A DNA stretch of 5,764 nucleotides from Bdellovibrionales bacterium (lineage in GTDB: Bacteria > Bdellovibrionota > Bdellovibrionia > Bdellovibrionales > JAMPXM01), in NCBI GenBank assembly GCA_005792225.1, contig SXSP01000323.1, positions 1-5,764 on the forward strand. The letters run 5' to 3'. This document shows, piece after piece, positions 1-4,640 of this stretch (position 1 is the stretch's first letter; each line of letters opens with the position of its first letter). Made by a program: the position numbers and the translations under genes. Under the pieces are notes generated by a model, which worked only from the letters and a program-made list of their open reading frames with translations, made no database searches and was not told the DNA's origin.

Positions 1-723
1 GAAGAAGTTTTCCGTCCGCATCTTCGCGAAATCGAGGAGTCGACCGGAGAGAAGATTCTTCTGCGCGTGCCGGCGCGAGTGACGGTCACGAGAAAAGCTT
101 TCCGTCTCCGCCGCGAAGATATCGAAGCGGAGATGAAGCAACAGTTGAAAGCGGTCTGCGCAGATTGCAAATTCGAGATCACGGATCTTCGCCTGCCACT
201 CGTCGCACCCGCGGTGTCGGCGGCGAGTTCGTGGACTCTCCGCATGCGTCCCGAGATGCCGAAAGGCAGCTTTTCGATTCCCCTTGAAGTCCGAAATGAA
301 GACGGAAGCAAACGCACATATTGGGTTTCGGGCGCGATTCTCGTCACTCGCGTCGTGCCCGTCGCGACGCGGACCCTTCAGTTCGGAGAGAAACTTCGGG
401 CCGAAGATTATTTGATGGAAACAAAAGACGTCACCTTCGCGACGGATGCGGCGGCAACGATCCAAGACATCGAAGCTTCGGTCACGTCACGCCAAGTGGC
501 CGCGGGCCAGATCATCTGGCGGGGTGGTCTCAAGAGAGAAATGGCCGTGAAGCACGGCGAGTCCGTGAAGGTGATGGCCGGTGGCGACACTTGGCAAATC
601 GTCATCGACGGGATCGCCCAAGGGTCAGGCTACATCGGCGACACGGTTAAAGTTAAAATCCCCCGCACGCAAAAGCTCGTCTCCGGACTCCTCAAGGAGA
701 AGGGCGTGGTCGAGGTTCAATGA
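1..723 (+). CDS. flgA: Flagellar P-ring assembly chaperone FlgA (5' end cut by window)
   Basis: FlgA is a periplasmic chaperone that helps FlgI polymerise into the P-ring around the rod. The frame is open from base 1 to the TGA at 721-723, giving 240 residues in the window. The C-terminal half, from about codon 114, looks like the SAF/ChapFlgA domain: a segment RVVPVATRTLQFGEKLRAED followed by a second SAF-like half (RQVAAGQIIWRGGLKREMAV) and the typical ending with GIAQGSGYIGDTVKVK and GVVEVQ. An internal GTG at 67 could be read as a start, but it has no good Shine-Dalgarno, gives no signal peptide, and the frame stays open upstream with FlgA-like sequence, so the true start is probably outside the window. 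Two cysteines (CADC, bases 157-168) lie in the N-terminal part. The stop overlaps the flgH start, indicating one operon. The family call is firm; the N-terminus is unknown. Confidence 0.9.
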   Translation, partial: EEVFRPHLREIEESTGEKILLRVPARVTVTRKAFRLRREDIEAEMKQQLKAVCADCKFEITDLRLPLVAPAVSAASSWTLRMRPEMPKGSFSIPLEVRNEDGSKRTYWVSGAILVTRVVPVATRTLQFGEKLRAEDYLMETKDVTFATDAAATIQDIEASVTSRQVAAGQIIWRGGLKREMAVKHGESVKVMAGGDTWQIVIDGIAQGSGYIGDTVKVKIPRTQKLVSGLLKEKGVVEVQ

Positions 724-1523
724 TGAGATTCTCAGTCGCATTCACCGTCATCATGATCGCGTTGGGTTCCACGGGCTGCGCGAGTCTCGGAAAAACTCTC
801 AAGGCCTGGATGAATGGTCGCGAGGCTGAGCCTTCGCGCCCACGCGTTTCAACGCCGACCTTCTCGGAGCAAGAAAACCTCCGCTCCGCAAACGCCGACA
901 GACAGTACAAGAGAATGAATCGGTCGCGGTTTGAGGAAGAGGCGGATCTCAAAGCGGATGCGGGATCTCTTTGGGTCATGGAAGGGCAGGGAGCTTACCT
1001 CTTCGCGCAAAATCAGATGCGCATGGTGGGTGATCTCTTGAATGTGCGAATCGAGGGACAACCAAAGTCGCAACTGCAGACGAAAGCGAAAGTCATCCAA
1101 AAGCTTCTTGATCGTCTCGAAAGCCCCAATCGGGGTTTGGCTTCGACCAAACCGGCGGGTGAGACGGGAAGTGGCGAAGCGGCGCCGGCCGATGGCGCGA
1201 ACGCGGCGAAGCCCAACGCGGGACAGGCTGCGGGACAAGCGAACGCCAATGCGGCAGCTAAACCCGAAGATGCGCAGGCGGCGGCGAAGGCCGAAGCCCC
1301 TTTCGGCGTTCAAGTCGTACCAACAAGAATTGTTGAGCAATTGAAAGACGGGAGTTACCGCGTGCGAGGCATGCATCCTCTCATGATCGGCAAGCGCGAG
1401 TACAAAGTGATCGTCACGGGCATTGTTCGGAGCGAAGACTTCGATGATGCGGGTGTTGACTCAACGAAACTCCTGGATCCGCAGTTTGATATCGTGAGCT
1501 CAAGAAAAGGAGCGTCGCTGTGA
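720..1523 (+). CDS. flgH: Flagellar L-ring lipoprotein FlgH, divergent with Ala-rich insert
   Basis: FlgH forms the outer-membrane L-ring through which the rod passes. The 267-residue product begins with a lipoprotein signal ending in GSTGC (Cys20; serine at -3 is less usual than leucine). The diagnostic FlgH block GSLW...YLFAQNQMRMVGDLLNVRI is at residues 82-111. A second conserved block (GSYRVRG...KREYKVIVTGIVRSEDF...DSTKLLDPQFDI) is at 211-258. Between them, about residues 141-194, lies an alanine/proline/lysine-rich low-complexity stretch in place of the beta-rich middle of ordinary FlgH. The protein ends soon after the second block and lacks the usual GW-rich C-terminal tail. Start: ATG at 720 overlaps the flgA stop (ATGA); a second ATG at 723 is equally possible. 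GAGG at 712-715 could serve as ribosome site. It overlaps flgI by 4 nt. The family call is good; the altered architecture is real in the sequence, its effect is inferred. Confidence 0.85.
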   Translation: MMRFSVAFTVIMIALGSTGCASLGKTLKAWMNGREAEPSRPRVSTPTFSEQENLRSANADRQYKRMNRSRFEEEADLKADAGSLWVMEGQGAYLFAQNQMRMVGDLLNVRIEGQPKSQLQTKAKVIQKLLDRLESPNRGLASTKPAGETGSGEAAPADGANAAKPNAGQAAGQANANAAAKPEDAQAAAKAEAPFGVQVVPTRIVEQLKDGSYRVRGMHPLMIGKREYKVIVTGIVRSEDFDDAGVDSTKLLDPQFDIVSSRKGASL

Positions 1524-2533
1524 GAAATTGGATCGTCGCTCTTCTCTTCGGCTCGCTTGCGATTCCCGCGCAAGCCGCGCGCATCAAAGATATCGCGAAT
1601 GTCCGTGGCGTTCGTGACAACCAACTGATTGGTTACGGCATCGTGGTCGGTCTGAAAGGTACGGGCGACTCGAAGAGTGAATTCACGAACAAATCCGTGG
1701 CGCGCATGTTCGACAAACTCGGCGTGAAGCTCGAAGACAAAGAAGTCGCGAGCAAGAACGTGGCAGCGGTGATCATTACCGCAGCATTGCCAGCGTTCGC
1801 ACGCGCCGGCAATAAGCTCGATATCACGGTCAGTTCGATCGGCGACGCCTCGAGCCTCGCCGGGGGAACTCTCTTGCAAGCACCGTTGAGAGCGGCGGAT
1901 CAGGCGATCTATGCGGTTGCTCAGGGTGCTCTTCTCGTCGGCGGTGGAGCGGAATCGCACCCGACCGTAGGCCGGCTTCCGAATGGCGCGATCATCGAAC
2001 GCGATGTTGCCGAAGATTTCACGTCCAGGAAAATGTTTCGACTGACTTTGCATAATCCAGATTTCACGACATCGGCGCGCCTCGCGAAAAAAATCAACCT
2101 CGACCTCTCCGGCAAGTACGCGACGGCGAAGGACGCGGGCACCGTGGACATCGTCGTTCCGTTCGCCTACGAAGGACGCGCGGTGGAGCTTCTCGCGAGT
2201 ATCGAAGCTCTCGAAGTGACACCGGATGCGAGGGCACGCGTGATCGTAAACGAAAAAACGGGCACCGTTGTCATCGGAGAAAACGTCCGTATTTCAAGAG
2301 TCGCGATCAGCCACGGGGATCTCACCGTGAAGGTGGATTCGAAGGGCGGCACGGGCGGTGGCAAAAGTAAAGACCAGGGCGCCGACCGCGTCGCCGTCCT
2401 GGACACAGGTACAAGCGTAGGTGATCTCGTGAAAGCGATGAACGCGATCGGTGTCTCTCCGAAAGACCTGATCACGATACTACAGAACATAAAAGCGGCC
2501 GGCGCGCTTCAAGGCGAGCTGGAAATTTTATGA
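1520..2533 (+). CDS. flgI: Flagellar P-ring protein FlgI
   Basis: FlgI is secreted by Sec to the periplasm and forms the P-ring at the peptidoglycan layer, assisted by FlgA. The 337 residues are slightly shorter than the roughly 365 of E. coli FlgI. A classical signal peptide ends in AQA (residues 17-19), with ARIKDIANVRGVR following. Family hallmarks are clear: NQLIGYGIVVGLKGTGDS (about 34-51), ARAGNKLDITVSSIGDASSL (about 94-113), VGRLPNGAIIERDV, LTLHNPDFTTSARLAKKIN, and the C-terminal GTSVGDLVKAMNAIGVSPKD...AAGALQGELEIL. The start is GTG at 1520, overlapping the flgH stop as GTGA; AAGGAG at 1507-1512 lies 7 nt upstream, which decides this start. I see no cysteine in the mature protein, whereas enterobacterial FlgI is stabilised by a disulfide. 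The gene is followed by the unusual 290-nt non-coding gap. Confidence 0.97.
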   Translation: MRNWIVALLFGSLAIPAQAARIKDIANVRGVRDNQLIGYGIVVGLKGTGDSKSEFTNKSVARMFDKLGVKLEDKEVASKNVAAVIITAALPAFARAGNKLDITVSSIGDASSLAGGTLLQAPLRAADQAIYAVAQGALLVGGGAESHPTVGRLPNGAIIERDVAEDFTSRKMFRLTLHNPDFTTSARLAKKINLDLSGKYATAKDAGTVDIVVPFAYEGRAVELLASIEALEVTPDARARVIVNEKTGTVVIGENVRISRVAISHGDLTVKVDSKGGTGGGKSKDQGADRVAVLDTGTSVGDLVKAMNAIGVSPKDLITILQNIKAAGALQGELEIL

Positions 2534-2580
2534 AAACTGTTTCGGAGCTGAACGAAAGAGCTTAGGATAAAGAGAGTGCG

Positions 2581-2604
2581 GTTGAACACATGGATGCGTT
2601 CAGC
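2581..2604 (+). promoter_or_regulatory. Stem-loop with ACATGGATG in the loop
   Basis: Arms GTTGAAC (2581-2587) and GTTCAGC (2598-2604) pair over 7 bp, one being a G-U pair. Inside, CA/TG can close a TGGA tetraloop. The loop segment ACAnGGATG matches 9 of 12 positions of the published CsrA consensus RUACARGGAUGU. The right arm can alternatively pair with GCTGAACG further upstream (2547-2554), so two folds compete. Pairing is seen in the sequence; the protein-binding role is inferred. Confidence 0.4.
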
Positions 2605-2633
2605 CTCGGGGGACGGTGAGTTGGAGCTCGATT

Positions 2634-2647
2634 AACCAAGGAAGGTT
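2634..2647 (+). promoter_or_regulatory. Small stem-loop AACC / GGTT with AAGGAA hexaloop
   Basis: The 4-bp stem AACC (2634-2637) and GGTT (2644-2647) encloses the hexaloop AAGGAA. It is short and not stable alone, but it repeats the GGA-in-loop layout of its neighbours at 2618-2629 (GAG/CTC around TTGGAG) and 2699-2710 (GCC/GGC around AGGAAA). Confidence 0.3.
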
Positions 2648-2739
2648 CAAGAGCAGTCCGTTTCGAGCAGGAAAAGGAAAAGTTAGCAAGAGGTCAACGC
2701 CAGGAAAGGCAAAGGCTTTAAGCTGATCTGATCGACCAA

Positions 2740-2752
2740 GCGCAGGATGCGC
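2740..2752 (+). promoter_or_regulatory. Stem-loop GCGCA / TGCGC with GGA loop
   Basis: A perfect 5-bp GC-rich stem (2740-2744 with 2748-2752) closes exactly on a GGA triloop; if the A-T pair opens, the loop is AGGAT. It lies 60-70 nt upstream of the GGA in the flgJ Shine-Dalgarno and is the most stable of the short GGA hairpins in the gap. It resembles an upstream CsrA site paired with a Shine-Dalgarno site. Confidence 0.4.
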
Positions 2753-2770
2753 GACGGTGCTCTAACTCAT

Positions 2771-2795
2771 CTCCCCTTTTTTTCTTCTCTCCTCC
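2771..2795 (+). other. 25-nt pure pyrimidine tract with T7 run and CCTCC
   Basis: Every base from 2771 to 2795 is C or T, including seven consecutive T (2777-2783) and CCTCC (2791-2795), which has the anti-Shine-Dalgarno sequence. No strong hairpin directly precedes the T-run, so it is a poor intrinsic terminator. CCTTTT (2775-2780) can pair with AAAAGG (2672-2677) in the purine-rich part of the gap, and TCCT (2790-2793) can pair with AGGA in the flgJ ribosome site. It may therefore take part in alternative folds. Confidence 0.4.
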
Positions 2796-2806
2796 AAAGC
2801 CGACAA

Positions 2807-2821
2807 AAACAAGGATTGTTT
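2807..2821 (+). promoter_or_regulatory. flgJ Shine-Dalgarno presented in a hairpin loop
   Basis: Arms AAACAA (2807-2812) and TTGTTT (2816-2821) form a perfect 6-bp A/T stem with GGA as the loop. The flgJ ribosome site AAGGA (2811-2815) is in this hairpin, 8 nt before the ATG at 2824. The sequence from 2807 matches 9 of 12 positions of the CsrA consensus, including an exact ACARGGAU core. The A/T stem is weak, so ribosomes can probably open it, but a bound protein would block flgJ translation. Confidence 0.45.
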
Positions 2822-2823
2822 AT

Positions 2824-3552
2824 ATGTCAGGCCTCTCGCGCATCGGTGGACTCAACAAAATCGATAGAGATGTCCCTTCCGACGGGCTCGAGAAGATGCA
2901 CGGCGGAAAAGAGACGCCGCAACGAAACGCGAAGGTCGACGAAGTCGCGAAACTCTACGAGAAGCAATTCCTCCGCGAGATGACCAAGGCAATGCGCAGC
3001 ACGGTTCAATTCGGAAACGATAAGCCGTCGATGGGCGAGAGCATCTACCGTGAACAACTCGATAACGAGTACGTCGAATCCTGGGGCGAGCAGGGTGGCA
3101 TCGGGCTTTCGGATCTGATCTACCAACAGCTCATGGACCGCTATTTCGAAGGGCCCGGGCAGAAGCTCAAGGGAAGCGGCCCGATCACTCTCACGGACCG
3201 CGACGTCACACGCGTCAGCCGCGTTCCCACGCAGGCCGGAGCCGAAGGGCAGTTGCCTCTGCGCGTGGAGACGAAGCCCTCGGAAGACGGTTCTCCCGCA
3301 AAACTAACGGCACCTTGGAACGCGACGGTTTTATCGAAAGCCCATATCGACGGGAAAACCTCTATAACGCTAGGGCATTCCGGCGGTCTAAAATCAACCC
3401 TCATGTTCAAGGGCGTCGCCTCTTCGGAAGTCGAGTCTGGCAAGGTTCTTGAAAAGGGTAAAGTCATGGGGATCCTGAGTCCTGAAGTTCACTCGTTTTT
3501 CTGGAATCTTGCTCGACCCAGCGAAAACCCAGACGCCGGTCGAGTGCCGTAA
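2824..3552 (+). CDS. flgJ: FlgJ-type rod-binding protein with degenerate M23/LytM-like C-terminal domain
   Basis: FlgJ acts in the periplasm as rod-assembly scaffold or cap. Residues about 37-104 of 242 fit the rod-binding domain: KVDEVAKLYEKQFLREMTKAMR, then GESIYREQLDNEY and GGIGLSDLIYQQL. In enterobacteria the C-terminal half is a glucosaminidase; here it is not. After a linker (about 110-160), residues 161-229 look like the core of an M23/LytM fold: APWNATVLSKAH, a strand-turn ITLGHSGGLKSTLMF, a V-E-S-G-K-V-L-E-K-G-K-V-M-G segment like the M23 V..G..V..G...G pattern, and PEVHSFFWNL where active enzymes have PHLHFE. The upstream HxxxD zinc motif is absent and the first His of HxH is Glu, so hydrolase activity is unlikely. 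Start ATG 2824 has AAGGA 8 nt upstream. The rod-binding call is firm; the M23 kinship is by pattern only. Confidence 0.87.
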   Translation: MSGLSRIGGLNKIDRDVPSDGLEKMHGGKETPQRNAKVDEVAKLYEKQFLREMTKAMRSTVQFGNDKPSMGESIYREQLDNEYVESWGEQGGIGLSDLIYQQLMDRYFEGPGQKLKGSGPITLTDRDVTRVSRVPTQAGAEGQLPLRVETKPSEDGSPAKLTAPWNATVLSKAHIDGKTSITLGHSGGLKSTLMFKGVASSEVESGKVLEKGKVMGILSPEVHSFFWNLARPSENPDAGRVP

Positions 3553-3579
3553 AAGGTCGGCTGGGCTTGAAATTGCGGG

Positions 3580-3603
3580 CTCTCGATTTTGATGAGAGTT
3601 TCT
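3580..3603 (+). terminator. Weak possible terminator after flgJ
   Basis: CTCTCG (3580-3585) pairs with TGAGAG (3593-3598) around a 7-nt loop, followed by TTTCT. Up to three G-U pairs could extend the stem outward using the T's. The stem is short and the T-run brief, so it may only partly terminate or may be a stability element separating flgJ from flgM. Confidence 0.25.
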
Positions 3604-3631
3604 ATTGAAACCGCCGTGTCTCACTATGATA

Positions 3632-3647
3632 CACTGTTATAACAGTG
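3632..3647 (+). promoter_or_regulatory. Perfect 16-bp palindrome over an extended -10-like element before flgM
   Basis: CACTGTTATAACAGTG reads identically on both strands. Within it, TGTTATAAC (3635-3643) fits an extended -10 box (TGnTATAAT with one mismatch), and TATGAT (3625-3630) just upstream is a second -10-like hexamer. TTGAAA at 3605-3610 resembles a -35 but is badly spaced for either. Transcription from here would start a few bases before the flgM ribosome site GGAGG (3654-3658). A symmetric site over a promoter suggests a dimeric regulator. I see no sigma-28 (TAAA-N15-GCCGATAA) match. Confidence 0.45.
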
Positions 3648-3663
3648 CCAGACGGAGGATCGA

Positions 3664-3990
3664 ATGAAAGTATCGAATAAGCCTTCAGGACCGATGCAGA
3701 ACGCGGAAGCCTTGAAGACAAAGACAGTCGGAGCCGAGTCGATCCTCGAGGCGAAGAAGGGAAAATCTCCCGCTGTCGAAAGCAGTGAGATGGCGAAGTC
3801 GGCGCGCGTGGATGTTTCCTCCCGCGCTCAAGACATCCGCAAGGCGAAAGAGCTCTCGACTCCCAACGCGGGCGTCGACGAAGCGAAAGTCGCCCGCCTT
3901 CAAGCACTGATCGATAAGGGCGAATACAAGGTGAACGCCGAAGCGATCGCCGAGCGTATGCTCGACGAACACGCCAAGATGCCCAACTGA
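3664..3990 (+). CDS. flgM: Anti-sigma-28 factor FlgM
   Basis: FlgM binds the flagellar sigma factor FliA in the cytoplasm and blocks late genes until the finished hook-basal body exports FlgM. The 108-residue product has a disordered, Lys/Ser/Ala-rich N-terminal half and the typical C-terminal sigma-binding region at about 46-103: SARVDVSSRAQDIRKAKEL, then VDEAKVARLQALIDKGEYKV and NAEAIAERML. Length fits the family (about 90-110). GGAGG at 3654-3658 lies 5 nt before the ATG. It is followed after 41 nt by flgN, the same pairing found in many bacteria. The 111-nt gap upstream, with palindrome and -10-like elements, suggests an own promoter in addition to read-through from flgJ. Confidence 0.93.
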   Translation: MKVSNKPSGPMQNAEALKTKTVGAESILEAKKGKSPAVESSEMAKSARVDVSSRAQDIRKAKELSTPNAGVDEAKVARLQALIDKGEYKVNAEAIAERMLDEHAKMPN

Positions 3991-4031
3991 GGCGAGCCTG
4001 ATTCATAAGTTTTAGACGTGAGGATCCAAGG

Positions 4032-4580
4032 ATGAATCCGAACCAACCCGCAAACGAAGCGATCGCGCAGAACGAAAGCGACATTCTCTATACGGATCTT
4101 CTCGAGTGTCTCGAGAATCTCGTGAAAGTCTACCGTTCGCTCCTCGATGTCGTTCGCCGCGAAAAAGACATCCTCGTCGCGAGCAAGCTCGACGAGCTCA
4201 ACGAGAACAACAAGGCGAAGGATACACTCCTCATCCGCATCCGTTCGCTCGAAAATCAACGGTTGAAGTGCGCGACCGATCTCGCCAAGCACGTGGGTGC
4301 GGATATCGAGCAGCCTCGTTTGCTCGATATCGCGAATCATTGCGATCCTCGTTGGTCGGATCGTCTGCGCAACATGCACTCGGTTCTTGATCTTCTGATC
4401 AAGCGCGTGGCCGATGTAAACAAACAGAACGAAGAGCTCGTGCAAGCCGCATTGAGCAACATCACGGGGGCCATGGAAGCCATCCGCGATGGATTGAAGC
4501 CGAAGCCCGTATACGGGCGGCAAGGCGCCGCCGTCTCGTCGAGTGTCGACGGCGGCCAACTGGTTCGAAAAGAAGTTTGA
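4032..4580 (+). CDS. flgN: FlgN-family export chaperone for hook-junction proteins
   Basis: FlgN is a cytoplasmic type III export chaperone that binds the C-termini of FlgK and FlgL and delivers them to the export gate. The 182 residues are mostly helical: a long heptad-like helix at about 18-85 with the family pattern LLECLENLVKVYRSLLDVVRREKDILV followed by KLDELNENNKAKDTLLIRIRSLE, and a second helix at about 110-152 (N-rich VNKQNEELVQAALSNITGAM). The C-terminal tail includes the typical VYGRQG (160-165) and then a short low-complexity end. Start ATG 4032 has GAGGA (4020-4024) 7 nt upstream. Its position directly before flgK, its client gene, supports the call. The last 80 nt are packed with inverted repeats that may act at the RNA level. 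Confidence 0.9.
   Translation: MNPNQPANEAIAQNESDILYTDLLECLENLVKVYRSLLDVVRREKDILVASKLDELNENNKAKDTLLIRIRSLENQRLKCATDLAKHVGADIEQPRLLDIANHCDPRWSDRLRNMHSVLDLLIKRVADVNKQNEELVQAALSNITGAMEAIRDGLKPKPVYGRQGAAVSSSVDGGQLVRKEV
4505..4518. repeat. Perfect 14-bp palindrome inside the flgN 3' end
   Basis: GCCCGTATACGGGC is fully symmetric and falls in the codons for the conserved P-V-Y-G tail of FlgN, so protein constraint may partly explain it. It lies 8 nt before a second inverted repeat (4527-4556). As RNA its stem would have to lose the central bases to make a loop. Confidence 0.5.
4527..4556 (+). repeat. Strong 9-bp GC-rich hairpin inside the flgN 3' end
   Basis: GCCGCCGTC (4527-4535) pairs perfectly with GACGGCGGC (4548-4556) around a 12-nt loop. 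There is no following T-run, so this is not an intrinsic terminator. It encodes the low-complexity part of FlgN (about residues 166-175). It could slow ribosomes or mark an RNA processing or stability boundary between flgN and flgK. Confidence 0.5.
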
Positions 4581-4588
4581 GTTCGCAA

Positions 4589-4633
4589 GCGGAGGCTCAC
4601 GGATGAGCGATCCGCGAAAAGGGCAGGAGGCCC
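4589..4633 (+). promoter_or_regulatory. Tandem GGA-loop hairpins in the flgK leader, second one carrying the Shine-Dalgarno
   Basis: Hairpin 1: GCGGA (4589-4593) pairs with TCCGC (4611-4615), and inside it GCTCA (4595-4599) pairs with TGAGC (4604-4608), leaving the tetraloop CGGA; only a small 1x2 internal loop interrupts the 10 bp. Hairpin 2: GGGC (4621-4624) pairs with GCCC (4630-4633) around AGGAG; the flgK ribosome site AGGAGG (4625-4630) sits in it, 10 nt before the ATG. The two GGA cores are 25 nt apart. This is the layout of a bipartite CsrA target: one high-affinity upstream loop and one loop over the Shine-Dalgarno. Pairing is seen directly; the regulator is inferred. Confidence 0.5.
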
Positions 4634-4640
4634 GAAACAG

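Larger units (their letters stand above)
2534..2823 (+). promoter_or_regulatory. Non-coding flgI-flgJ gap with repeated GGA-loop hairpins (candidate CsrA-binding RNA)
   Basis: This is the largest gene-free stretch. No frame gives a credible protein. It is purine-rich up to about 2760 and then turns to pyrimidine. I count eleven GGA triplets (starting at 2544, 2565, 2592, 2611, 2623, 2640, 2670, 2676, 2703, 2745, 2813); the base composition predicts about six to seven. At least seven can be placed in a hairpin loop: 2562-2572, 2581-2604, 2618-2629, 2634-2647, 2699-2710, 2740-2752 and 2807-2821. Repeated GGA in loops is the signature of CsrB/RsmZ-type RNAs and of CsrA-controlled leaders. It could be a long flgJ leader, a 3' UTR-derived RNA from flgI, or a separate small RNA; I see no convincing promoter. 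Purine-rich sequence makes GGA common, and several stems are only 3-4 bp, so confidence is moderate. Confidence 0.4.

Noticed and set aside
67..69. GTG as the flgA start
   Set aside because: No suitable Shine-Dalgarno, no signal peptide afterwards, and the frame is open with plausible FlgA sequence to the window edge.
1355..2053. Long open frame on the minus strand (232 residues)
   Set aside because: It is opposite the end of flgH and the first half of flgI, both of which are certain from conserved motifs; no recognisable domain.
2591..2604. TGG...GC as a sigma-54 promoter in the flgI-flgJ gap
   Set aside because: The GG-GC spacing is 9 instead of 10 and the flanking consensus bases are missing.
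2777..2783. T7 run as an intrinsic terminator after flgI
   Set aside because: No stable hairpin ends directly before it; the nearest GC stem ends at 2752, 24 nt upstream. Kept only as part of the pyrimidine tract.
2799..2806. GCCGACAA as a sigma-28 -10 box upstream of flgJ
   Set aside because: It matches 7 of 8 bases of GCCGATAA, but no TAAA-like -35 lies at the required distance; that position is pyrimidine tract.
2747..2983. Plus-strand open frame starting upstream of flgJ and overlapping it in another frame
   Set aside because: Low-complexity product across the pyrimidine tract and the flgJ start; flgJ has the good ribosome site and family match.
3632..3647. Palindrome as a LexA box
   Set aside because: The spacing CTG-N6-CAG is wrong for the gamma-proteobacterial CTG-N10-CAG box, and it does not fit the TTAC-N3-GTAA motif reported for Bdellovibrio.
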